NCBI RefSeq assembly: GCF_030272615.1
Contig: NC_081414.1
Span: 908,679,009 to 908,743,008, forward strand
Length of the DNA: 64,000 bases
Source: Cryptomeria japonica
Taxonomy: Eukaryota; Streptophyta; Pinopsida; Cupressales; Cupressaceae
Reading direction: 5' to 3'
Position 1 is the stretch's first letter; the number at the start of each line of letters is the position of its first letter. The translations under genes were made by a program, and so were the position numbers. Shown in pieces: positions 44,854 to 55,664 of the stretch. The notes under the pieces are model-generated. The model had not been told where the DNA came from. It saw nothing but the letters and a program-made list of their open reading frames with translations, and ran no database searches.

Positions 44854-46833
44854 GAGTATTTGCCTATGCTAGAGTCACGGGAGAGATTCCCGTCCACACA
44901 GAGGTTGCGACCGGAGTTGTCTTTTCAGGATAGAGCTGCCATTAAGGAGATGGGATTGAGACACGTATTATATGTGCCTGAGTTTCGGGCAAACATGGGT
45001 TTGCTGACTGCGCTGGCCGAGAGATGGCATTCACAGACATGCACATTTCATTTGCCGATGGGTGAGATGACAGTCACCCTCGAGGATGTCTACCAGATTC
45101 TGAGGATACTGATCGATGGAGAGCTGATCCCATACGATCGTGATGGAGACAGGGAGGCTTTGAGACGGGTGTTCCAGGATCCCGGGCTAGAGATGAGAGC
45201 AAAGCATGTGGCATGGGATACCATGACTGCGATAGGGTTAGCTTTGCCAGCTATGATTGGAGGAGTTATCAGTGGTTTCCTGTGTCTGGACAGGGCGACA
45301 CGGGGGTTGGCAGTGGGCTGGGGAGGAGCACTGGAGACATTGGTTACACATCACACCAGATATGCATGGGGTCCATGTGTGTTGGTACACCTGTATTATG
45401 AGCTTCACCAGTTCGTCTACCATGGATCAGTGGGACTGGGTTGTGGAGTGACACTTCTGCAGGTTTGGGCATATGAGCATCTGCCTATCACACGGCCGAT
45501 ACACTTCAGAGGTAGGGGTCATGGACGGAGTTTTGTTCATCTGTACGACATGATCACGTCACAGCCTCGGATTGGCAGGCTAGAGCACTGGAGGCGAGTG
45601 ATAGATGACATTGACACAGTCATCTGGAGGCCGTATCTGGGGTGCGAGGAGTGGGAGGATGATGTAGTGGAGCTGCCTTACACCTTCAGGAGTAGATATT
45701 TGATTGGGTGGACGCCCTATATACTGGAGAGGCAGCTAGTAGACAGGATTGGCCAATAGTTTGGCCGGATCCAGCGGATGCCACGAGGCTCGCGTATGTA
45801 TGCCCATACAGTCAGGGATCAGGCGTAGTTTGGACCGCTGTTGTCATATGATCAGGCAGTTACACAGCTAGCAGAGATGGTGCCCCTACCTTGGGATATG
45901 TGGTCGGAGATTGAGGATGCAGGTATGGATGCAGAGTACTCGGCATACTGGGCAGAGCATCCGTTCCCACGGTTGACAGATCCAGGAGAGCTACTGGATG
46001 GAGATGGAGGAGGAGATGATGATGATGATGATGGGGGTGATGGGGGCAGAGGCCAACGGTGGTGGAGGGGAGTAGTTGGGGAGAGGAGGGTGGCACCTCG
46101 GAGGGAGGGTGGACAGGAGGGACAGGCTCAGGTGGTGAGGGGTCGCGGTGGAGTGCCCCTGCAGGTACCAGCAGCATAGAGTCCTAGGGAACTGGGACAG
46201 AGATAGGGACAGATGCAGGGACAGGTGCCAGTACAAGCGCATGGACAGAGACAGGGACAGGGACCTAGACATGTACCGAGATAGGTACAGAGATAGGTAC
46301 AAGAGCAGGCACCCGCAGAAGGAGAGCCACAGGCAGAGGCAGAAGCAGAGGGGGTTGACCCAGTGGAGGCTGAGCTGCTGGATCTGAGGGAGATCTGCTA
46401 GGGCCAGGCAGATGAGATTCAGGATCTGGAGAGGGAGAGGGATCGGCTCAAGACCCAGCTCAGGGATACTGAGCGGGAGAGGGATCAGGCGATTCAGCAC
46501 TACATTGAGGCTGAGACAGCGCTGAGGGTAGGGAGGCAGGTGACAGAGGACACAGGAGCAGGCTACGCATATGTGCTGTGAGCCGGAGAGGAGATCGCCT
46601 ACTGGAGGGATCTGTATTATGGTGTCGTGCCAGCAGATCAGCGGGCGAGGAGCTTCCATAGACCATCGCGGACAGCGACAGCTATGGGAGGGAGCCGGAG
46701 GAGACAAGCATCTAGTGGTGGGGTCATGGGTCCTCCACCACCACCAGATAGGCAGGGTGATCCTGGAGCAGGTCCTTCTAGAGCTCAGACTCCATCGAGG
46801 CCAGGCGGCTCTGAGGGAGGGAGTTCATCATAG

Positions 46834-48542
46834 CCATAGAGGGCTCCCTTGTATCAGTATATGTACCATTTTTGTATTGTAGACACCTGCGGGTGATTTT
46901 GTAGCCATATGATTCTTTTGACATCATTGTATCATGACACATTTGATTATATATGAGAGATGATTCATTTTTGCGGCAGCTATATGCATGTGTACCTATG
47001 TGATGAGATGTTCTTATGTGATGCTTATGATATGGATGCAAATATGTATATGATGCAATGCACTATTTTATTTTTTTTGTTTGTTTATGTTTTATATGTG
47101 TATGCATGATGCAAATGTGAATGTATGTAATGCAGATGAATATGATAATGCAAACGTAAATTGTGCTAATAGGTGTTGTGTGCAGGATGTGATGCAGTTG
47201 TGATATCTATATGTATGTATGTATGAAATGCTTATATGTGGTAATGTAGGTGCAACTACATGAAATGCAAATGTTTTTGGTGTGTCATTATACTCAGTCA
47301 TGTGATACCAGGCTACAAGGACTCAAGAAGGACGGTGGAAGTCAATCAAGAAAGGGGGGATGAAAGACAGAAGATATGAAAGTGAAAGAGCTTCTTGTGC
47401 GTTATCATCATTGAGCTTTATTATGGCAAAATAGGTTATGACAATCGAGGCATATGTTCGACCCAGAAAGTCATTGTACCTGTTTGCATGGAGACAAGAC
47501 AGTCACAAACAAGGAATGCCCCAGTTCATACTAGACTCACAGTGTCCTCATATCCTTGGACAAGTCATAGCATTACTAAGAGACAATCCACAGACACCAA
47601 ATGCAAATAGGTGACGATACCCCATCCTCGCCTTTCTAGTCAAAGACATCCTGGAGATAGAATCTCTAGTCAAAGACATCCTGGAAAAGCTAAAAGACAT
47701 GTCACCAAAAGATAAAATCAAAAGAAAACCAAGACTCGACACCAACATCCACTGTAGTCCTCAAGTTTAGTGTCTCTTATCACTTGTATAAGTCTTATTT
47801 GATTGTGGTCACAATGTTCACTTTCACAAAAAGGATAGATAGCACTGAACCATAATGTTGTCTGAGTCTGTCGAAAGATTTGATTTGTTGAAGCCTATTG
47901 TTGCTGCTGTGTCTTATCTGAAACTGATTGAATCCATGAAACTGATACTTTATTGCGAAGAAGACAGAACTTTATTGCGGATCTGTGATGCAAATGTTGC
48001 TTTATTGTGGATTGTGCGCGGATAGACTGAAGGAAGCTGGAAGAAACTGTACTCCTCGAAACATGTGATGTTCTTAGTTCCACACCCATCACTAGACGTA
48101 GGATTTTGCCTTAGCCACAGATAGGATCTGATTTATTATGGATGGAAAGGGAGGTTTATTATGGATGGCTAACCAATCTTAGGTAGATCAATAACAAGCC
48201 ATGATGGGAATGGATAAGTTTATTATGGATGAATAGGTTGTGAGTGTGTGCAAAGTGAAGGATGAAAGAGAATCTTGAAGGAGAGAGGAGCAAAGTCTCT
48301 ACGCATTGCACTGGTGACCCAGTTTTCACCATGGTACTTGCCTAGGGCGCCACTGAAGTGGTTTTCACCGTTGGAGAAAATTATTTCTCTTTAATTTTTT
48401 TGATTTTTCAATTTTTTTGTGTCACAAGGTGCTTATTTGCCAGGTTTTCACCAGGTAATGATTTTTTTGTTTTTATAATTTTTTTGTTTTCATAATTTTT
48501 TTGTATTTTTGAATTTTTTTTGATTTTTTTTGTATTTTTGAA
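46834..48542. other. G2 spacer between the PMD gene and integrase
   Basis: No credible coding sequence. 46860-47300 is rich in ATGCAAATG/TATGATGC-like degenerate simple sequence. 47940-48235 has repeated TTTATTATGGATGG and TTTATTGCGGAT words. 48380-48540 is T-rich. It serves as the 3' region of both convergent genes. Confidence 0.6.
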
Positions 48543-49691
48543 TTAGGATATTCCGACGAGCGATGTGTAGAACCTGTGAAGGTGCATGCTGTTGATAGGA
48601 TCCTCCAAAGGTTCTTTTTTTGTTATTGAGAGCTGATATGCCCCAGATCCATAGGCTGCTGTAACGATGTAAGGACCAAGCCAATTTGGTTCGAACTTGC
48701 CCTTCTTCTCTCTGTCTTGCTGATTCTTGGGGTTTTCTCTGAGAACCAAGTCACCTATCTCAAATGTGCGAGCCTTGACTTTGTGATTGTAACTGTGACT
48801 CATTCGTTGTTGGTAAGCCTTGAGATGATTAAAAGCAGTTTGTCTCCGTTCATCCAATAGTTCTAGTTCTTGTAAGTGAGAGACCCTGTAATCTTCATCG
48901 TTGATGATGTTTTGCAAAGAGACCCGTAAAGAAGGTAACTCAACCTCAATAGGCAAGATGGCTTCAGCGCCGTAGACAAGTGAGTAGGGTGTAGCTCCTG
49001 TAGGTGTGCGGACACTTGTGCGGTAGGCCCAAAGTGCAGGATTGAGTTGGATATGCCAATTACGGCCAGCGTCGTCGACTGTCTTTTTGAGGATTTTAAG
49101 AATTGTTTTATTAGACGCCTCAGCTTGGCCATTACCTTGGGGGTAATATGGTGTGGAGAAATGATGGGAAATATGGAAGCGGTCACAGAGTTCACGAACA
49201 TCCTGATTTTTGAAGGGACGCCCGTTATCAGTAATAATGGACTTAGGAATACCATATCGGCAAATGATATAGTTAAGGATGAAAGTAGCAATTTGTTTTC
49301 CAGTGACTTGTGTGAGAGGCACGACTTCAATCCATTTTGTAAAATACTCTGTGGCTGTGAAAATGAATTTATGACCATTGGAAGAAGGAGGGTGAATCTT
49401 GCCTATGAGATCGAGTCCCCACTGACAAAAGGGCCAAGGAGACGCAAGTGGTTGTAGTTCTTGTGCTGGTGCATGTATGAGGTCTCCATGAATTTGACAT
49501 TGCTTACATTTCTTGACAAACTGATATGAGTCTTTTTCCATATTGGGCCAGTAATATCCAGTCCTAATGAGTTTCTTGGCCAAGGTAGGACCACTAGTAT
49601 GTGGACCACATATCCCTTCATGCACTTCACGTAACGCAATCTGAGCTTCATCGCTTTCTAGACATCTAAGAAGAGTGCCATATAAACCTCG
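48543..49691 (-). pseudogene. G2 integrase (zinc finger, DDE core, GPY/F)
   Basis: Minus-strand frame ending with a stop at 48543. The zinc finger includes VHEGICGPHTSG and CKQCQ. The DDE core shows GLDLIGKIHPP (first D), IITDNGRPFKN (second D) and GNGQAEASNK (E), all intact. The C-terminal module has LRENPKNQ... KGKFEPNWLGPYIV (GPY/F-like). The reading is open from 49625; only a TGA at 49692-49694 (probably CGA originally) separates it from RNase H. The domain looks functionally complete. It would insert element cDNA. Confidence 0.85.
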
Positions 49692-50411
49692 TCAGTATAG
49701 GATATCAGCTAAAATAACATATCGAGAGGATTGGCGAATGAAAGTGCGGCGTTGGTTGTTTGATAGATCAGGAGGTAAGATATTGTCGCGAAGGTATGTG
49801 AAGATGGAACCATATACCTGGGATTCAGGACCAACAACACATATCATTTCAGTAGGAGTGATTTCATATGATGGAACCAACAGGTTGTCTACCAGGAACT
49901 CATAGCAGGTTTCATTTTGAGGCAGGTCAATTAGTGAAGCAATTGTAGCCATGGCATCTGTAGCACGATTCTGATCTCTTGGTATCTGCTCAAAATCTAT
50001 CTTTGTAAAGTGCTGTTTTAGATCATCCACCATTTGTTTATAAGGCAGTAATTTTTCATCTTTTGTTTGGTAATCATCAGTTGCTTGACGGATAACAAGT
50101 TGGGAGTCTCCAAAAACACGAAGTTCCTGGATCTTCCATTGAACTGCAATTCGTAATCTTGTTGTTAATGCCTCATATTCCGCTATATTGTTGGTGCAAG
50201 GAAATGATAAGCGGTATGATTTTGGTATAGAATCACCTTGAGGAGTTATAAAGAGAATACCAGCTCCTGCCCCATGCTGTGTGTATGAACCATCAAAGTA
50301 TAATTGCCATGGCTTTGCATGTGATATTGTTAAAATGGATTCATCTGAAAATTTTGAATTTAGAGGAGCATCATTTATCATGGGAGCATAGTCTTTGAGC
50401 GTCTGGAAAGC
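49692..50411 (-). pseudogene. G2 RNase H, archaeal type
   Basis: The open stretch has the four acidic positions intact: WQLYFDGSYTQHGAGAG (D), NNIAEYEAL (E), VFGDSQLVIRQ (D) and NRATDAMATIAS (D). This is the second, archaeal-type RNase H of the Tat lineage. It lies only about 40 codons after the RT end (FKWDDNCQ), where a connection and the original Gypsy RNase H (roughly 200 codons or more) are usually found. Separated from RT by one TAG (50412-50414). Confidence 0.8.
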
Positions 50412-53400
50412 CTATTGACAGTTATCATCCCATTTGAATTTGATGTTTTTATGTAGCAGGTGCTGGAAAGGATTACACTTATCTGCAAGTTGTGCTATGA
50501 ATCTTCGTATAGACTGGAGTCTCCCTTGTAAGGATTGAAGTTGACTGATATTTCTTGGTGGTTGCATTTCCAAGATAGCTTTGACTTTTGCTGGATCCGC
50601 TTCAATTCCTCTTTTGGACACGATGAATCCTAGGAGTTTCCCGGAGGTTACTCCAAAGACACATTTCTTGGGGTTTAATCTTACCTTGTACTTTTCCAAT
50701 CGATCAAAGATGACTGAAAGTATGTCCAAATGTGTATCTCTATCTATTGATTTACCCAAGAGATCATCAACATAATCTTCCACAGTTACATGCATGAGAT
50801 CATGAAAAATAGTAGTCATAGCTCTTTGATATGTAGCTCCTGCATTTTTCAGCCCAAAGGGCATGACATTCCAACAGAAAGTTCCCCACGGACAAGTGAA
50901 TGATGTTTTATGTTGATCCTCAGGTGCAATTCTTATCTGATTATAGCCAGAGAATCCATCCATTAATGATAGCATTTCATGACCTGCTGTGAGATCAACA
51001 ATCAAGTCAATGTTTGGTAATGGGAAGTCATCTTTTGGACAAGCTTTGTTGATGTCTCTGAAATCTGTACAAATTCTAATGCTGCGATCTGGTTTACTGA
51101 CAGGTACTAAATTGGAGATCCATTCAGGATAATCAATTGGGCGTATGAATCCGACATCGAGTAATTTCTCCAGCTCTGCTTTGACTAGTAATGCCACTTG
51201 TGGATGCATTTTCCTTAATTTCTGTTTCACTGGCTTTGCCCCCGGTTTGACTGTCAAATGATGCATTACCAAATCTGGATCCAGTCCAGGCATATCAGCG
51301 TATGACCATGCAAGGTTGATTTTTCGTTCTTTGAAGAAGCTTATAAATTTTGATCTTTCGGACTCTGTTAATGATTGAGCCAGGAATATGTTGTGTGGAA
51401 CCTCTTCTGTACCAATGTTTGTTTTGATAGTCTCCTCTACCAACATGGATGACTTTTCCTCATATGATGATGGGAGAATGTCGAGCCTTCCATCTTCGGG
51501 TGCCTCAGAGAGGTTTTCGCCCTCAGATACGTCCTTTCTTTTTACTTTTTTGGGGTCAAATAGCGCCACAGTGTGGTTTTTGCCATAAGACCCTTGATTT
51601 GTTCTTATTTTCACATTTTTGCGACTGGAAGGTCCGACACCCTCACCGAAATATACCATGTTGTTGAGTTCTATGATGTATCCTGCTTTGTGGTCCCCAA
51701 GGGGAAGATCATATCGTATGCCAAGATAGTCAATAATAGCTTCGTCATTCTGAAATGTGTCAAATTGTGCTAATCCTTCATAATCCCAGTCAATGAGTTG
51801 GTGGTGAACAAGGGGAAGGCCTTTAATGTTTTCAGAGTTTGCAGGGCTAAGAGTGAAGATATGGTTATATTCAGGTATATCGAGGCAATCGTCAAGGTCA
51901 TCGATGGCACTCTCCTCGTCAGTTTCGATCGCAAGCGAATCCAAATTATCATTACTAGTAGCGCATTCCGGAACAGGTGTTCTCATCCTATGTGATTTCA
52001 ACCTAGAATCTCGAGACAATGACTGTGTAGACTCCTCATGGGTCATTTCTTGACCAACTCTGAATTTGTTATAAAACTCCTCCTCTTCTGTGGGTTCTTC
52101 TGGCTCTCTGAATGTCTCGGTGAGTTCGTAGTCACTGGAGGATTTGTCTGAACCCCATTCCCATTCATTGGAGTCTGTGGAATAGCAATCTTCTTGTTGA
52201 AATTTGGCAACTTTGATTTGTGATGCCTCTTCTATCCTTTTTGTGTGGATCTTGGAAGTCAGAAAACCATGTCCCTTTGAGCGTTCTCTTCTTACAGTCA
52301 ATTCAGGTTGTAGGGGTTCCATGACGCCTTCTTTGTGTAACCCAAGAGGGCTTTTTCCATCATACCCGAATTTTTGTAGAATCTTGAAGCCTTTGCCATA
52401 TTTCTCACAAGGTATATTGATCTGATCATGTGTGTCATCTTCAATGTCTTTATAGAGCATTTTGTATAAATCTTCCTCTTCCAGTTCGCCCCATCTTTGA
52501 AAGGTAGTAGGATCCCATTTGAGCGTCATGATGAATGTTTGCTTGTTAGGATGTGGCCTTCCAAATTCTTTTGGAGAGCTCATGACTTGTCGTAAATACA
52601 TGGTCTGATTTAAAGTGTATTCTCCAATGCCTTTGTCCTGAAATCTGCCTTTAAGTTCACCTTGTTTTGATGTCAAAGGTTTTAATGACTCAGGGTCAAT
52701 GTATGCCGAAGAAGGAACAGCTTCACGATTACTGGGAATGATGGTCTCCGTATGTGATCTCAGGTTATTGCAATATATGAACGGATTAGGATCACCGTTA
52801 ACTGTTACCTCAACTCCATTATGAGGAAACTTAATGCATTGGTGATATGTTGATGGGACTGCCCTCATTTCATGAATCCAAGGATGTCCTAGCAATATAT
52901 TATAAGTGAGATCTAAATCCAGGACCTGACAAACCACATCCTTTGTAACTAGCCCAATTCTTAGAGGTAAGGTGACCGTGCCCTTGGATGAGCGTTCTTC
53001 ATCATCATATGCCTTGATGGTAATTTGATTCTTTGAATTCACAGCTTTATCAGAATATCCCAATTGTTTAATGGTGCTCAATGTACAAATGTTTAGACTA
53101 GCTCCTCCATCTATCAGGACTCGCTTTATTCGATGCTTGTGTATGAAGGCTTCAATATGTAATGGTGCATTATGTGGCTGACTTATGGAGGCGTCATCAA
53201 CTTCTGTGAATGTAAGGGAATGTGGAATGGATAGGTATCCCACCATGGCTTGAAACTGGTCCACGTTCAGATCAGTAGAAACGGTGGTGTCTCTCAAGAT
53301 TTTGTCAAGAATAGCTTTATGAGCAGGTGATATGCGTAAGAGCTCAAGGATGGAGATGAGCGCGGGTGTCTTCCCTAACTGTTCTACAAGGTCATACTCA

Positions 53401-53534
53401 GGTTTAGTATATGAAGAAGAGGTGTTTTTAGTGGAGGCACCTGGCAAAGTAATTTTACCTCGGCGAGTTGTTACATGACATTCAGAGGTAGACTCGGACA
53501 AAGATCCCACACCTCTTAGAACAATCTTGGGTCT
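50412..53534 (-). pseudogene. G2 protease, G-patch and reverse transcriptase
   Basis: A 1,032-codon open stretch. The protease active site is LIDGGASLNICTLS (about 53130), with DGG in place of DSG/DTG, and ends GHPWIHEMRAV and KFPHNGVEVTV. A G-patch follows (GKGFKILQKFGYDGKSPLGL near 52390); this is a short Gly-rich nucleic-acid-binding module. An acidic linker leads to RT: LDVGFIRPIDYPEWISNLVP, RICTDFRDINKACPKDDFPL, MDGFSGYNQIRIAPEDQHKT, MPFGLKNAGATYQRAM and the catalytic YVDDLLGKS. RT motifs are intact. The reading joins gag in the same frame through a TAG at 53535-53537. Confidence 0.85.
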
Positions 53535-55664
53535 CTAAGGAGGATTCTCAGGATTTTTGTTCTTGATGGTAATAGTAGAGATATGATTGTCCATTGAGAT
53601 GTGATTGATGGTTGAGTCATAGTTGTAAGGTGCTCTAGTATAGTTGGCCTGATCATCTGTGACTTGGGCTTTTCCTTTGTCATGCTTTGGGAATGGTTCC
53701 TTGAACATCTCATGTTCTTGATTAGATGAATGTCCCTCAATCTCAATGTCACCTCTATCAATGAGATCTTGCACAATATTCTTCAGTCGATGGCAATTTC
53801 CTGTCTTATGACCCTTGCTCTTATGAAACTCACAACACTCATCATCATTCCACCAATTTGGTTTGACCTTTGGTTCATATGGAGGAAAATCTGGAACTGT
53901 GATCACTTTGTTTGCCACTAGCTTTTTGAAGACTGATTCAAGTGGTTCTCCCAATGGAGTGTACTTCCTTTGTGATCTGGAAGTTGTTTGAGTATTCACT
54001 TGATTGTTTGTAGAACTTGATCCTGAAAAGATGAACTTGGGTCTCACTGTATTGGCATCAACAACTCCATCGTTGACTGTGTTCTTGTTTTTATTCCAAA
54101 ATCTTGGCTTGTCTTTTCCTTTAAAGTCATCTTTGTTTTCCTTGAATAGCTTAATGACTCCTTGTTCACTTAGGACCTTCTCTGTTGCTAAGCCTTTTTC
54201 AATGACATCCTTGAAGGTGGACAAACAAGCTTTCCTTAAGTCATAACCAATCTCTTTGTTAACATTTTGGGTGAGCATCTCTACCATTTGTTTTTGTGGA
54301 ATTTCACAAGAGCATCTGCTAGCTAGATTTCTCCATCTTTGTAAAAATGACGCAAAAGATTCTCCCTCCTTTTGCTTAGTATTGCACAAAGTAGTGACTG
54401 AGATATCTGTTTCTATGTTGTAGAAGAAATGTTGAATGAATGCCTCTGCTAAGTCGCCCCATGACTTACTACCGGGAGGTCATTGAGAAAACCATTCCAT
54501 AGCTTGATCGCCTAAGCTTTGCGGGAATAACCTCATCAAATATGTTTCTTCTGCCGCTACCTCTATGCAAGCTGTGAAAAATTGTCGTATGTGCGCCTTA
54601 GGATCCCCTTTTCCTCTATACTTATCAAATTTTGGTGTCACAAAGTGTGCCGGAAATGGAGGCATTGGAATGCTCTTGTCAAATGGATAAGGACATATGT
54701 CTCTCATTGTGTATGTTGGCTTTGGTGTATTTATGTCCTCCATTTTCTTTTGTAAATCTCTGATTTGTTGCTCCAAATTGCTCTTAGGTGGAGATCGACT
54801 TCTTGAAGCATACCCCATGTTTGAGGCACCCATTGTAGGCGGAGCATATTGCATGTATGGATGATATTGATCATACACATGTTCATATGGAGGAGGTCTA
54901 TATTGATGCGGCATATATGGAGCACTTGGTATAGCTTCATGTTGAGGAACCCCATATCTATTTTGCGCATGTATACCATATTCTACAGGCATGTCATGTT
55001 CTAATGTGTTGCCCCCAAATTTGACACGGGGTTTCCTTGTGTCCAAATTTTGAGCATGCCTTTGAATGTCCAATTGTTTTGGTTGATCCATAGCTTGAGC
55101 ATATCTATCTGCATAAGACTTCCATAATGGTCTTCGAAGGTAAGTATCATATGTTTGAGCATGTGTATGTGGGACTTCTGGTTTTTGAAGCAAAGCTGAT
55201 GGTGATTCAGGTACCATATGTGGTCCTCTATTTCCTCCACTATTAGGTCTCCTTTGATCCATGTTGGAGTGAGTTTGTTGCAAAGGTCGGTTTTCCATAA
55301 GTTGAGACATGTCAAAATCATGAGGTATCTTGGCTCCACTTTGTGCCATCATGTGTAAGAAGTATTGTCTATCCCTCCTCATTATTTCTTCAACCAATCT
55401 ATTGAAATGGGGATTCATAATGGATTCTTCTACATCTGCTGAATGTATTGAAAAGTTGTCCACATTGTCATTGTGTGTAGCATTGTTGTTTGTAGTGTCT
55501 GCATTTTCCACATTTGGAATGTTTCTATAAACATCCATGTCAGGCAATGTAGTGTGCTCAGGATTGAAAAATAAATCGTTATCATACTCATAAGAGCTCA
55601 TGTTTGCGGATTCTTGAGCCTCTTTAGCTTTTCTCCTAGATTTTTGAAGATGGGTTTCAACCAT
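53535..55664 (-). pseudogene. G2 gag, one stop
   Basis: ATG 55664 starts MVETHLQKSRRKAKE, in the same frame as pol. After a His/Tyr/Pro-rich linker a helix (NLEQQIRDLQKKMEDI) leads into the capsid core: PKFDKYRGKGDPKAHIRQF, LMRLFPQSLGDQAMEWFSQ, a TGA at 54480-54482, then WGDLAEAFIQHFF and FASFLQRWRNLASRC. A CHHC-type zinc knuckle, CEFHKSKGHKTGNC, is near 53820. This is a Retrotrans_gag protein that would form particles and package RNA. The TGA interrupts the capsid core. Confidence 0.85.

Larger units (their letters stand above)
43983..46833 (+). pseudogene. Plant mobile domain (PMD, MAIN/MAIL-like) gene captured in G2
   Basis: Exon 1 (43983-44048, 22 codons, MAFVHRFDRIHRF...) ends at G|GTAAGT; exon 2 starts after TTTGACTGCAG at 44853. 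Both are phase 0, giving one frame to about 46833. The PMD hallmark is at 45025-45115: WHSQTCTFHLPMGEMTVTLE then DVYQILRILIDG. VWAYEHLP at 45466 is also typical. The C-terminal half has an Asp-rich tract, a Gln/Gly-rich repeat and a coiled coil (DLERERDRLKTQLRDTERER). In host plants PMD proteins act in the nucleus in gene regulation and transposon silencing, and PMD genes are known to be carried by transposons. Eight internal stops (seven TAG, one TGA) disable this copy, all after the PMD core. The gene is antisense to gag-pol. Confidence 0.8.

Noticed and set aside
46148-46387. Arg-Asp repeat ORF on plus
   Set aside because: Alternate frame of the Gln/Gly-rich PMD repeat.
45991-46707. 238-codon minus-strand ORF
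   Set aside because: It lies opposite the repetitive C-terminal half of the PMD frame and consists of Leu/Ser/Pro repeats; a shadow frame.
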